Shown here piece by piece: positions 20,832 to 32,300 of a DNA stretch of 64,000 nucleotides. Made by a program: the position numbers and the translations under genes. Position 1 is the first letter of the stretch. Each line of letters opens with the position of its first letter. This DNA is from Boothiomyces macroporosus (taxonomy: Eukaryota; Chytridiomycota; Chytridiomycetes; Rhizophydiales; Terramycetaceae): assembly GCA_027604185.1 (NCBI GenBank), contig JADGKB010000004.1:124001-188000 (forward strand), read 5' to 3'. The notes under the pieces were generated by a model. The model worked only from the letters and a program-made list of their open reading frames with translations, made no database searches and was not told the origin of the DNA.

Positions 20832-22233
20832 ATGGAATCTCTATTTATATTTCGTGACAACAGTTGCAGTGGGACTGTGGATAACAAGCTTATTCACTTT
20901 TCGCCAACGTAATATTTTCTAATTATAGAGGCGCTGTTGTTATTGTCGATGGCTGTCGATTTCTCACAAACGCTCTTCCTTCTAAATATCACCAGTGCGT
21001 TAAAGCGTTGTTGGAATTTCGAAATAGTTTCACAGATCCTTATATCCCAGAAATACTATTCAAGGAGGATGTGAAATTAATAAACAATGAACCACTTGAA
21101 TTCACTAGGTGGGAGCGGAACTCTAAACCAACCGAAAAGATCGTCAGCATAGATCGATTAGTAACATTAACATTCAATGACAAGCAGCAGTTATTTTCAG
21201 TTACATATCCTTATCCTGTCCACTTGATAGAAGCTAATCGAAAAATTCATTACACTGTTATAACACAGCTATTTTCTCCAAGTGAGATTCCACTATACTG
21301 GAAGTATCCAGCAGCTGTTTTATTGGGGCAGGATACTACAAAAATCTCAGTGGTAGGAAAATCAGATCAGTACGTGACAACTACGATTCCAACGTTCAAT
21401 TTGGCAAATACTTCTCCATCAAATTCACTAAATTCAATGTTCAATGCCAATTTCATTAATTTCTTGCAGTTTTCTGCAATGAAGCCTATCAAAGCCGTCA
21501 GAACCAAAACTGATCTCTTTCTTGTATCACCATCTGGGCAAATTCAAATTGTACTGGATAACGCGGCACTGATATCTGATTTGGAATTCAAATTTTTTAC
21601 ATTATACAACGGAACGTGTGATCTGGATGTTTATAGAGTGGATTCCAGTGTACAATGGATCACAAATACTGTGACAGGGCAAGAATACCAAATGAAGAAT
21701 CTCGTTACTACCAGCTTAAGCTTATATCAAAATTGCGTAGCTTACCAGATGAACGAACCAAAAGAGAATACTAGGGATCCCCCTCTAAATGTAAATATCA
21801 AGGATGAAGTAAGTGTACCAGAAGTTGGATTATTTACGATGTATCAGTCTGGAGGTGTCAGGGGAGCTTACACTGATGGAACTATAATCGAATTTGGAAA
21901 AGAAGTGACAGATACTTCTCCCGCACAAGTTACAGATAATTCTGGCCAAAAATTTCAAATTAGGGTACTGAATCCAATCGGCTACGAAGAGTAACTTTTA
22001 CCTAATCTAGTAAAATCAAACACCTATTGGATTTCAAAAAGTGGTTTGAATTAGATGAACAGACAAGGAAACGAGTTACCATTCAGCGAGAATACGAAAG
22101 AAATTATTATCAAAAATTGATTAGCCGCTCCCAAATGTCCACCAGTATGCCGTTTGAGAAATCCATAACCGAGCTATTACTGACAATGCAGAAACGAAAC
22201 TTGGAATTTCTGGAGCAAAGTAAAACATGTTGA
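20832..22233 (+). CDS. C5orf34-like protein (DUF4524/DUF4520-type)
   Basis: The spliced protein is 453 aa with two 20-nt introns (20909-20928 and near 21990). The N-terminal part (VVIVDGCRFLTNALPSKYHQ then LEFRNSFTDPYIPE), the central YWKYPAAVLLG, and the C-terminal VPEVGLFTMYQSGGVRGAYTDGTIIEF resemble, in order and spacing, the animal C5orf34 protein (compare its LDFRNSS, EWKYPLSLAL and VGRFLAYSDDKVHAIFLDGITL). The last exon is a charged helical tail (FELDEQTRKRVTIQREYERN). The molecular function of this family is not established. No membrane segment is seen. Resemblance is from recall of the human sequence, so a profile search should confirm it. Confidence 0.65.
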
Positions 22234-22669
22234 ATTTTTCATTGTTGGCATGTGAAACTACCCGAAAGTGTACCACAACCATATAATTTGTGAATATCAC
22301 ACAAAATTATTCTTTAGAAATGGTAGAGATTATTGTTAATATATATTTGATTGTAGCTTTATCATCTCAAATGCGAGTCGTTTAATAATGGCGCACTGAC
22401 TTTCCAGGTTCTGGCCGCCTCCATTGGTGTAAAGCCCGTTGCCACTATGCAAAAACTCTACTTGCAATCCATTAGGAAATTTGATTAACATATAATCTGG
22501 TAACCACGGATAGGCGGGCCAGATTCGCACATTATACTTGGTATTTGTGAATTATTGCGGTGATACTAGTCATTATTAATCACATGACAAATGTTAAAAG
22601 GGACTAACAAAGTGGCTTGATACGCCACTTTTCCACTTTAAATCTTTCGCCAAAAACAAAAAAACACCA
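22234..22669. other. Intergenic region with an unassigned minus-strand open frame
   Basis: A 64-codon minus-strand frame at 22336-22530 contains WPAYPWLPDYMLIKFPNGLQVEF and LHSGNGLYTNGGGQ, which look protein-like, but no upstream exon joins it in frame with a plausible GT-AG intron and its first Met sits in a short AT-rich context. It may be a gene relic or a small gene whose first exon I cannot find. The remainder, up to the ATG at 22670, looks like promoter sequence. Confidence 0.3.
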
Positions 22670-24880
22670 ATGCAATTGACCAATAACGATACTATTGCAC
22701 AACAGGTCGTAGATCAAGTCAGGTATACTTGAATTAATCGTAGTGATGCAAAGCCAGAAATAACGTAATTTGAATTTTGACATTTAGATCACAGCCAGCG
22801 CCAGAACCAAAGCACAACTTGTTGGCAGGCATTAAAAAGTAAGCAAATGGTAACCATAGGCTGTTAATGAAGAAGGAAAGCGAGTCCGAATTAGAAAAGG
22901 CCGAAGAAGCCCAGATGACAAAGAGGTATTTATCTATTTACATAGCAAATCATTCTTGACCATTCCTAGAAAGCAAAAGAAGGAAGAAAAGAAATTGTCT
23001 TTGGATGAAGCTCGTCCAAAGTTCAACTGGCATATTCCATTCATGCACAAGGAAAAGAGCGAAGAAACTGTTGCTGCTGAACCTGAAACTGCTGAACCAG
23101 CCACTGAAGCAGCTGCACCAGTTCAAGTCCAGGTTGTTGAATCTGTAGAAAATGTTGTTGAAGCTTCTGAAGAAGTAAAGGAAGAAGCCAAAGAAGCCCC
23201 AAAAGAACCAGTAAAGGAAACTAAAAGGTAAACTATTTCTAAAGCAGATTCTCTTTCTTTACCTTGTCTAAAGGCAAGAAGGCTCCTGTTGATGAAAAGA
23301 TTGAAGAAGCTGTCAAATCCTCCAAAGTTCAAAAATTCTTTGGATTAGCAAAGAAAGAAAAGGCTGTGGAAGAACCTGCTGCTGCCTTACCTTCCGCCAA
23401 AGCTTATGATGAATCTGTTGAAGATTCCTCTGAACCACTAGCTGAAGCTGCTGCTTCCGAAGAAAAAGTTGAAGAAACTGTTGAAGAAAAAGTTGAAGAA
23501 ACTGTTGAAAAAGTTGAAGAAACTGTTGAAGAAAAGGTTGAAGAAAAGGTTGAAGAAACTGTTGAAGAATCTGTTACTGCTGAACCACAAGCTGAAGCAA
23601 CTACTACTGAAGAAAAGGCTGAAGCAACTGCTACTGAAGAAAAAGCTGAAGAAACTGTCGCTGAAGAAAAAGCTGAAGAAACTGTCGCTGAAGAAACTGT
23701 CGCTGAAGAAACTGTCGCTGAAGAAAAAGCTGATGAAACTGTCGCTGAAGAAAAGGCAGATGTTACCGATGCTGCAGAAGCCGTTACCGAAGAAAAAATT
23801 GAAGAAGTTGTAGAAAAGGTTACCGAAGCTGCCGAGAAGCTTGAAATTGAAGATGTTGAAAGAGCTGCAAAGAAGGCTAAGCGCAAGTCAGTGTTTGGAA
23901 TGTTTGCAAAGAAGGATAAAGTAACCAACGAAATCGCTACACAAACTAATGAAGAACCTGAAGAAGCTACACCAGAAGAACGTGCTTCTACTCCAGAACC
24001 AACCTCTCCTCTAAAGAAGAAATTCACTCTCAAGAATCTATTTAAAAAATCCGAACCTGAAGCTGTAAATGATGTTGATATTCCTGCTACTGAAGAAACT
24101 CCAGGCACTGAGGAAGTTGCACAAACTGCTGAAGATGCCCCTGCACAAGAAGAAATAGAACCATCAGCTGAAACTGAAGCCCCTGTTCAAGAAGTAAAAG
24201 TTGAAAGCCCTAAACAGAAAAGATTCTCTTTCAAGTTCCCTACTTTTGGTAAAAAAGCAGAAACACAAGAAAAAGTAAGTGAAAAGGAAGAAGAGGCAGC
24301 TGAGGAAGCTGAGGTTAAAACTGATGAACCTGCTGAAGAATCTGCCAAAGAGCCTGTTGTTGAAAAAACCAAAGAAATTCAAGTAGCCGAAGAAGCTGTT
24401 GCTGAAGAAGAAAAGGAGGTTGTTGAAGAAAAAGCAACCATTGAACAAGTCGAAGAGCAAAAAGAAGTTCCAGAAGTCAAGGAAGAAAAGAAAAAGAGAT
24501 TCTCGTTGAATTTCTTCAAGAAATCTCCTGCTAAAGCAGTTGTTGACGCTGATGCTCCAAAAGTAGAAGTTTCATTGCCAGAGTCTGAAGAATTTGAAAA
24601 GGCTGTTGAAGAAGCTGTTGAAAAGGCTACTGAAACCGTTGAAGAAGCTGCTGAAGAAGCTCCTGCAGTAGCAGAAGTCGTTGAAAAGGTTACTGAAAAG
24701 ACTGCCAAGGTTTCTGAAAAGAAGCTGTTTGGAATCAAACTGCCAACTTTGAAGAGAAAGAAGGATGTCCCACCTGCTGCCGAAGTTCCTGAAGTTGTCG
24801 AAGCTCCAAAGGAAGAAGCTGCCCCATCCGAAACTGTAGAACCTGCCAAAGAAACCTTAGAAAATGAAACTGCTGCTTAA
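22670..24880 (+). CDS. Acidic, Glu/Ala-rich protein with about ten basic-aromatic (MARCKS-like) motifs
   Basis: The spliced protein is 701 aa with five introns of 20-23 nt, all in the first 600 bases. Long Glu/Ala/Val/Thr stretches alternate with short basic, aromatic motifs: LLAGIKKLLMKK, KSFLTIPRKQKK, KRFSFFTLSKGKK, KVQKFFGLAKKEK, KSVFGMFAKKDK, KKKFTLKNLFKK, KRFSFKFPTFGKK, KKRFSLNFFKKSP and KKLFGIKLPTLKRKK. They resemble the effector domain of MARCKS or the polybasic sites of AKAP12, which bind acidic membranes and calmodulin and are phosphorylated at Ser. No catalytic domain or membrane helix is visible and the protein should be mostly disordered. I do not recognise an orthologue; membrane-scaffold function is inference. 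Confidence 0.8.
23461..23765 (+). repeat. Coding minisatellite of GAA-rich units
   Basis: Imperfect tandem units built on GAAGAAACTGTTGAAGAAAA and later GAAACTGTCGCTGAAGAAAA encode EETVEEKV and EETVAEEKA blocks. Near-identity of adjacent copies at the DNA level indicates recent slippage or unequal exchange within the acidic protein gene. Unit lengths are mostly multiples of three. Confidence 0.75.
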
Positions 24881-24896
24881 TTGATTAATTGCTTTT

Positions 24897-24902
24897 AATA
24901 AA
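24897..24902 (+). terminator. Polyadenylation signal AATAAA
   Basis: Canonical hexamer 16 bp after the stop of the acidic protein and 35 bp before the next ATG. Confidence 0.5.
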
Positions 24903-24937
24903 GAAACTCCTGAAAATTTTCTTTGCTTGAATCTGGA

Positions 24938-25348
24938 ATGAGTGCAAAAAAACAAAATTACAAGTCCAGACAGGGATTACAATTTCAGGCAGACGTCCCA
25001 GACTTTTTAAAATTGATGCAGAATGCAGCACCTAAACAGGCGACAATCGAAGATAAAGTAATGTCGTCAGAATACAGACATAGACTAAATGAAAAAGATG
25101 ATCAAGATAATGAGGAGGAAAAGCCTCAAATTGAGCTACAGGATGGAGTGACTCTAAAGGAAGCTCAGGACCTGCTTGGGATAGAAGCTGACCAAGAAAA
25201 AGAAATAGATACCCCAGAAAAGAAGGAGATCGCCTCCGTATTGAAAGGGAAACCAAAATCCAAAGTAGAAAAGAAAACCAAAGAGACTCTGTCAAAGAAG
25301 GAAATCAAAAAACTGAAGAGCACCAAATTACTGTCGTTTGATGACTGA
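24938..25348 (+). CDS. KIAA1143/DUF4604-like small charged protein
   Basis: 136 aa, intronless, hydrophilic. The layout fits the DUF4604 family (human KIAA1143): N-terminal KSRQGLQFQADVPDFLKLM, an acidic middle (EEEKPQIELQDGVTLKEAQDLLG), a Lys-rich stretch, and the terminal STKLLSFDD, which matches the conserved C-terminal LLSFD box. The function of the family is unknown; nuclear RNA-related roles have been suggested by association only. Its stop is 7 bp from the convergent WD40 gene stop, so the two transcripts must overlap. Confidence 0.7.
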   Translation: MSAKKQNYKSRQGLQFQADVPDFLKLMQNAAPKQATIEDKVMSSEYRHRLNEKDDQDNEEEKPQIELQDGVTLKEAQDLLGIEADQEKEIDTPEKKEIASVLKGKPKSKVEKKTKETLSKKEIKKLKSTKLLSFDD

Positions 25349-25355
25349 ATATATA

Positions 25356-28057
25356 TTATCCAACTTTTTTCTTGTTCACCTTCAATGCACGCTTGCCGCC
25401 CCTGTTCTGTTTTTCTGTGGAATTTAATGCAATATCCAAATCGTTCAAGGTTTGTCGGAGCTCTTCCTCCAACGCGCTCTTTTCAAGATTTTCCTCAATA
25501 TCTTCATCTTTGGCTGGAGGCTTTTCAAGAACAAACTCTTTAACGAATAGCGGTTTCGACAGCAGCTTGGGAACGATAAGTGGATTCAACTCGGAGTATG
25601 ACATTGGTTGCTTTTGATTAGTGCGCCTTACCTCTTCTTCTTCTGCTTGGAATTTCATTGTAATCTTTGCCATTTTCCTCTGCCCTTTCTTGAGATATGC
25701 TACTATTAACTGGGGTTACCATTCCAGATTCTGACAGTGTTATCCCAAGAAGCAGACACGTACTGGTTTCTAGATGGAATATGTATGAGTGATCGAATTT
25801 CATCTGTGTGACCCATATTCTTTTGAACAATCTCATCCTTCTTTTCCATGTCGAATACTCTAATTATTTTGTCTTGCGATCCAGTCACTAAACAGCCATT
25901 GACCGAATCTACGCACAAGGCTGTGACAGGACCATCGTTGTTGATCACCCTAATACAGGGAATACCTTCTGCAGGCTAGATATTAAAGCAGAATTACCCA
26001 GATTCGAACTGTTCTATCTTCGGAGCCAGTAATCCACTGAGACGCATGTTTATTCCATTTGATTTGAGTAACCTCTGCTTCATGACTGTGTCAATTTAAT
26101 TAATACCCTTGTAGCACTGCCATCAGTTTCATCTCGCTGCCATTGGCAGAAAACTTTCTTATATATGCCAATTTATCTGAACTGCAATAGGCAAATTCGT
26201 TTCTTTCGTAGCTATAATCCATCCCCAAAATTATCCCGTCAGCAGCTAGTTCTTCTTTAGATTGAAGCATTGAATTATTTTTAAATATATCTTGCATTCT
26301 AAGAGTGCTCAAATTCCACAAAATTATTCTCCTATCCCAACCTGTGCTCAACTAAAGTTAGTGATGGTTACCAGCCAGTGATTGTTGTCCCTTTTAACAC
26401 ATACTAGAGCAGTCACAGAATCCTTATGTTCACTCAGCGTTTCCTTTAATGTCATACCCGCCACTCTACTTGTAACTGCTTCATCTTGCACATTTTTAGG
26501 ATCAATCAAATCATTGTCCATGCTAACTCTTGGGTCTTGGTACAAAATAGTTTCTTCATTGTATCCCCAAATTCTAATTTTGCTGTCTTCGTATCCTGAT
26601 ATTAAGTAGTCCAACTCTTCATAGTAGGTCATTGAAACCACTCCTGGTCGAACTGCTTTATGTTTTGTTATTGGCGGTAAGATAGGAAAGTCATTCATTC
26701 CCTTCCTGGCGACTGCCTTTCTTTGTTTTAGATATTTTAGAGTGGGATGCTTCAGCAACTTTGATTTTTTGCCCTCCTCTCCTTCTTTTGCCTTCACGTC
26801 TTCCTTGTCTTTGAATTCCTCTTTCGGTAAAACATACGACTCTTGACTATACATGAACGTGATAAGCTGCAGACGTTCCCATTTCCTTATTATTCCATCA
26901 TCCCCACCACTAAATATCAATATTGGCTCTTTTGAATCTAAGCTAAATAATGCAATTACTAAATGCTAAGCATTCTACTATATCACTGTGACCTGGCAAT
27001 ACAGTAAGTGGGGCTACAGAATTGTATCGCCACACTACCACTGATCTGCGGTTCGAAACTGCAATGACTTCATTAGTTTCAGGAACAAAAATCATAGTCC
27101 TAAATCCAATCGATCCTCCTCGAAGGTGAAATCTTTCATCGTCTGTCTGAACAAAATCTGACACATTTATTCCACTTCTAGGATCATATACTACTGGGGC
27201 AGGGGAGTTGGCAGTCACCCATAGTGTTTGAGTTGGAATTACATAGCATATAGATGTGATTGTATCATTAAAGCCATCGACTCTTTGCATCAGATTTCCA
27301 TCCAAAGACCATAATTTCACAACTCTATCAATAGATCCTGTAATCAGCCTAATATTAAAATGGTAATACCAGCTGTTATCGGCATCCTTCCCATATATCA
27401 TGCATGAGATTGAAGCATCGTGGGCTTCTTTTATTGAATTTGTTACCCTAAGCTTCAGGTCTCCATGGTGTGGAACATCATAGATGACAATCTTTCTATC
27501 ATATCCAGCAGAGTAAAACCTCCCTTCACAAGAAACTATGCAACTTACAATATCGTAATGTTCAGAGCAAGAAACACTCTTCTTTTCCAACACATCGGTG
27601 GTTGTATGAGTATCCTCTCCAATTAACTGAAATAGTCGAACTTTCTTATTTTGCCCTGCCATTATCTGCTGTCTTCTAAAGTTGTAGGCCAAACAGTAAA
27701 CTGGCCCTCCAGTCTATATTAGCTCCGATTACTTGAATTTTTTGTAGTATCTTTCCACTGGAACCCCACGCAATGATATTGCCATCAATTGAACACGAAA
27801 ACAATACTTTAATTTCCTTGCTGTACTTAGCAATTATAGGTACCAGTAAAGCAAATTTGTTATCCATCCATAGTGTTCTAACCAAACAGTAAGGAGCTTT
27901 CCCGACTCAGACTCCCAAACTTTTATCGCCGCATCTTGGTGAATTATCAAATACCCTCCCCAGCCGTGTATATTTCTCTTCTGAAAGGGTTATATTGCAC
28001 ACACAAAACATGCTTTGGATGGGCGTCCAAAATTGTATTTCTGTATTCCATAGCCAT
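25356..28057 (-). CDS. Large WD40-repeat protein
   Basis: The spliced protein is 837 aa with nine introns of 19-23 nt; removing them leaves exactly 838 codons with the stop. Two beta-propellers are likely: YRNTILDAHPKHVLCVQYNP, LFSCSIDGNIIAWG, RLITGSIDRVVKLWSLDG, LIFSGGDDGIIRKWE, QWITGSEDRTVRIW, CLVTGSQDKIIRVFD and YVSASWDNTVRIWNAYLKKGQ. A Lys-rich insert (~residues 350-420) separates the propellers, and a Glu/Lys coiled tail ends KRALKVNKKKVG. The last 21-nt intron (25611-25631) is a multiple of three with no stop, so retained and spliced forms are both readable. I suspect a flagellar or axonemal WD40 family but cannot name it. It starts 34 bp after the PCID2 stop. Confidence 0.85.
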
Positions 28058-28091
28058 CCTGACAGTTAAAAAAAGTAATACGCGCTTTATA

Positions 28092-29341
28092 TTAACAATT
28101 AACATTATATGGAGATGGAAAGGTATCACCACTCTTTCTAAACACGATAATCTTTCTATCAGGCGATAGGTAGCCTTTTATAAACCCCTATTGTCAAACT
28201 TTAATTACCTGGTCTATCAGGGACACAAATATTGATTCAACGTCAGAAAAGGTAAGCTCTTCAATTTTCAAATTCAGTATCACTTGAAAAAACATATCAA
28301 TTGGTAGATTGGTGGTAGGAGTGCTGGATATGCTCTGCAAGCAACTGAAAATTCTTTGAATCAAGCTTCTGTACAACAAACAAGTAACTCTATGTTTTAA
28401 AATCATATAGAATCCATTTTTCATGAAATAATTTCTTTGCAAGTCCAATTCCATTTGGTAGTGCGTGATATCGCCTTTGACAAGTGCATTAATCAGAGGA
28501 ATATAGTAAGTATGTAGTTGATATTTTTGGAGTAGCTGTGGGGAGGGCAGTTTACCTCGCACTACACGAGCAACAACCAAATACTTTAGAATCGACCTAT
28601 GATTTAAAAAAAAGTACTGCTTGTTATGATAGTGAGATGGCAAGCAATTATCCATTGCCAAACTAAGAACTTTATCAGCCTAGATAAGCAAGCAGCTACC
28701 TTGTCAAACTTGTGGAAATAAATATACAATCTACCAACGTAGTAATTGAACGTGACCTGATCAGATTTCTGGACAATTATAGTTTCTGGAAGATAATTAT
28801 CAGTCTGTTCCACAACTTTGAGCGCTTGATGCATCTCCTTCATTCCAAAGTACATTTTCAAAGACGCATTAGCAACAGCTAGTAAATTTGCCTTCATTTC
28901 ATCTGTATCCTTTAATAGCACTGCCCTTAACTTTGCCAACTCTGATTGCGCTTTTACACGATTATCTGCACTATTTCCAAGCATATCTGCATTGACCGAC
29001 CAATAAACTAAACCTCTAATTAACGATTTCATTATTGGTACCAGCCAGGTGATTATACAGAGTCTGTTTCCAATGAAAGTGCTAAACATCTGCAGATATG
29101 AATCAAAATCCCGTTTTCCAACAAATATAAGGTAATTAATAATAAATGGCAAGAAATCCTGATTAATATAGGACTGACAATGACCTTCCATCTGGTCGTA
29201 ACTAAGATTTAGCTGCGTCCTTAAATGATTTGGCATAACCGCCTCTATTGATTCCCAACGCACTAACTCCAACAGTTGGTTAGAGTTACGAGTCTGTATC
29301 GCATGGGAAATTGTTTGAAGATATTCCTGAACAGAGTTCAT
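28092..29341 (-). CDS. PCID2: PCID2/Thp1, TREX-2 mRNA export complex subunit
   Basis: PCI-domain protein that with Sac3/GANP couples transcription to mRNA export at nuclear pores. The spliced protein is 395 aa, the usual length. It starts MNSVQEYLQTISHAIQTRNS. The diagnostic region is QSILKYLVVARVVRGKLPSPQLLQKYQL followed by YIPLINALVKGDITHYQ, and the winged-helix end IKGYLSPDRKIIVF with FPSPYNVNC. Three introns of 20-21 nt lie near 28690, 28610 and 28200. A CSN12 paralogue is a less likely alternative because of the KLPSP motif. Only 40 bp separate its ATG from the condensin stop. Confidence 0.9.
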
Positions 29342-29381
29342 TTTCGAGATTTATAATTTCAGCAGAAAATAACAAAGAAAT

Positions 29382-32300
29382 TTATTTGAATTTTGGCCGA
29401 GCCAATCGGGATACTACTTTAGGAGTGGCTGTTAGATCATCTGGTTCAGAAGTAAGTCCAAACGATTGTTTAGGTCTAGATGGTTTTTTGAGCAAACTAG
29501 GCTTCACCGATTTCAATACTGGAGCTGCAGTTAATTCATCTTCGTCCTGATCAAGCAATTCATCTCTCCCGCTGACAAACAGTTCGCTTGGTCTAGCGAT
29601 TCGTGATTTGATAGATTTTTTGACAGACATTTTACCAGAAACAAGTTCATCTTCACTTTCATCTTCTTCCACAACGGGAGTCTGGATTTTTGCTGGCTGA
29701 ATGCGCATTTTTTGAACTCCTGTAATCAATTCATCTTCAGAATTTTCCGTTGCATCACTATCAGTGTGAGTAGGTGTGTTTACTGAAATTTTCATTGAAG
29801 GGGCTACAGGAGTCTGATGAATATCTGCAGGTAGTTCTAGATAGTCCTCAACTATAGGCTGAACAGTGACTTTCGCCTCTACATCCTTGTTTTCTTTTAT
29901 CACCTTTGGTTTTGCAACACCAGAGGATGATTTTAACCCAGGTTTGACCAATTTTGATTTAAGATCATTTGTGCTAGACTTTTTTGGCAGTGAGGATTTA
30001 ATCGCTGGTTTGACCTCTGCTTTTACATTCACCTTTGGCTCGGGTTTGTCAGCTTTAGAAGCCAATGATAACCTAGACGAAGATATTGTGGGTTTGGATG
30101 ATAACCTTGAAGTAGGAGCTTTGGATACTGGAATGATGGTTTCTTCCGCCTTTCTACTGGCAATTCTAGAACTAATTTTAGTGTCAGGTTTTGAAGTTGG
30201 CGCTTCTTTAACGTCCAACGCCTTGACAACTCTTGCTGGCTTAGCGTCGATCTTTGTGTTCCGGGTTGAACTAGAGAGAGGTTTTCTTTCAATTTCAGGA
30301 GACGTTTTGGTAGCAAGTGGCTTCTTTACAGTATCCTTTTCAATTTTGCTCAATGCACTAGGTGTTCCTAATTTAGATAATCTAGTTGATCCGGATTTTG
30401 TTTCTTTCAACTGGTCAGATGCAGTTTTCAATGTTCTAGATGATAATGAGGATGTCCTAGGAGCAGATGGTACGGTCTTGGTCAAGGAACTAGTTTTAGT
30501 GGTTTTAGCAGAAATTGGCTTCAATGCTTTCAGTTTAGCGGGTTCTTGTACTTTTTCTATTTCCTTTTGGTGTGATTCAGGACTAGACGGAGGATTAATC
30601 TCTAGCATTGGAGAATCGCGGCTATTAAGAGTTTCATTATCATCATGCATTAGAGCATCATCCTCATCATCCTCGAGATTGCCACCTAAATTGGCAATTT
30701 CCTCGGTATTTGAGAAAATTGCATCATTTTGCATGGCATCTTTGCCGTAGTTATAGTCCATATGCACGCTCCTGCTTTCATCTACCTCCATATGATTTTC
30801 TATCTCTTCGTCACTTTCAACTATTCTATTATTTGACATTGAAGCAGCTTTTCGCTTAGTTGGGGGCGATTCCAACTTTAATGTAGAAATGTCAACTCTA
30901 GGTGGAACACTAGGCATTTCTGGTTCATTATTTTTAATATCCACAAATTTAGAAATATCTTCTTCACTTGCACTATCAATATTATCTGCTTCAAATAGAT
31001 CATCAACATCTGCCACCTTTTCAATTTTAGGTTTCGTTTTTTCTGCCTGCTTTGATGCTTCCAATCCAGCTTCGTGATCTTCAATGGCTTTATCATGGCA
31101 TTTAACAAGTGTTTCCCTAAAATCTTCGATTAGTGGTTTAAAGTCAACTTTTTGCAAATTCTTTCCAGTCTAAAAATTAGTCAAGCTTACCTTATTAATT
31201 ATTTCCAACAGATATTTGTACAGAGTTTCTTCATACAATTTATCTTTGTAAAGTGGTAGATGTTCTATCAATTTCTTGAAGCTCTTTTCATTTCCATAAT
31301 TCAATAATGTCAAGCAGAAACCAATATCCCTCCATTGCCTCTCTGTAGATGCGTGTTTGAATCTGAGACACAGTTTGTCGGCAATAATTTCATTCTGACG
31401 CTCACCTACAGTCTTAATTCCAATCTTTGATTTCTCTGCTGTTCCATCTACCTTCTTATCCTAATGTTAATGGTCCATCACCTTGATTATAAATGCAAAT
31501 AGGAACTTGATAATGCTCTTGTACTGATCCTCATCAGTAGTACTCAAGTTACTGATAATATCCGGCAAGTTATTGTAAATGGCATTATCTTTTGTTGCAA
31601 GCTCTTTGAAAAACAGCTTTGCAAGGCCTTTAATTCTTTCATCTGGATCTTGAGTACATTTAGCCATTTCGCTGATTTGCCCTTTTACTTTGATCATGCC
31701 GTTTAAAATTAAGAAGGTCAGCACCATTAAAGCGTTCTTTTTTGTGTGGAAATCTGTATCTTTCAGCCTGTTGTACAAATAGATGATATTTTGATCTATC
31801 AAAGAGTTGAAACAGATCGCCAAATCGCCAAGCCCGATAATAATATTTGAACGGATTGTAGGGTTCTTTGATCGTTCAAGTATTGTGAATAACAGCTGCA
31901 AATGGGTTTCACAAAACTCTGAGGATACACACATGAATTTTGAAAGTGAGATGCTTGCAACCGTTTGCAGCATAAAGTCTTTGTACTTGAGATTATGAGT
32001 GCAAATCCGAACAATTAATGGGCCAAATTTAGCTAGCAAAGACTTTACACCAAATAACAATTCCCGCTCCCTAACATATGATACGCATTCCTGGAATTCA
32101 TCTTCTGCTGTCCCAGTTACCATGTCCATCTCGTTCGCTTGCTTGTTTGTGTCAGACTTTTGCATTCTCCTCCTTTTCCATTCGCTTTCAATATTTTCCA
32201 AGTGAACAATTTGACGAATAGCAACATGACCCACTACGAATATCAACTGACTTAATTTCATGGTATCCGTGACTTTCAATGATTTGTTTTGATTCAAGTT

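Noticed and set aside
23469..23813. Lys/Leu repeat open frame on the plus strand, frame-shifted
   Set aside because: It is the alternate frame of the GAA-rich minisatellite in the acidic protein.
27788..27850. A 62-nt intron in the WD40 gene
   Set aside because: A 23-nt intron nearby gives an in-frame join and keeps the conserved EHYGWITNLLYCKEIKVLF region; the longer alternative deletes it.
29866..30750. 294-codon plus-strand open frame
   Set aside because: It is antisense to the Ser/Lys-rich tail of condensin D2, whose codon bias keeps the opposite strand open. No domain, no splice signals, no promoter.
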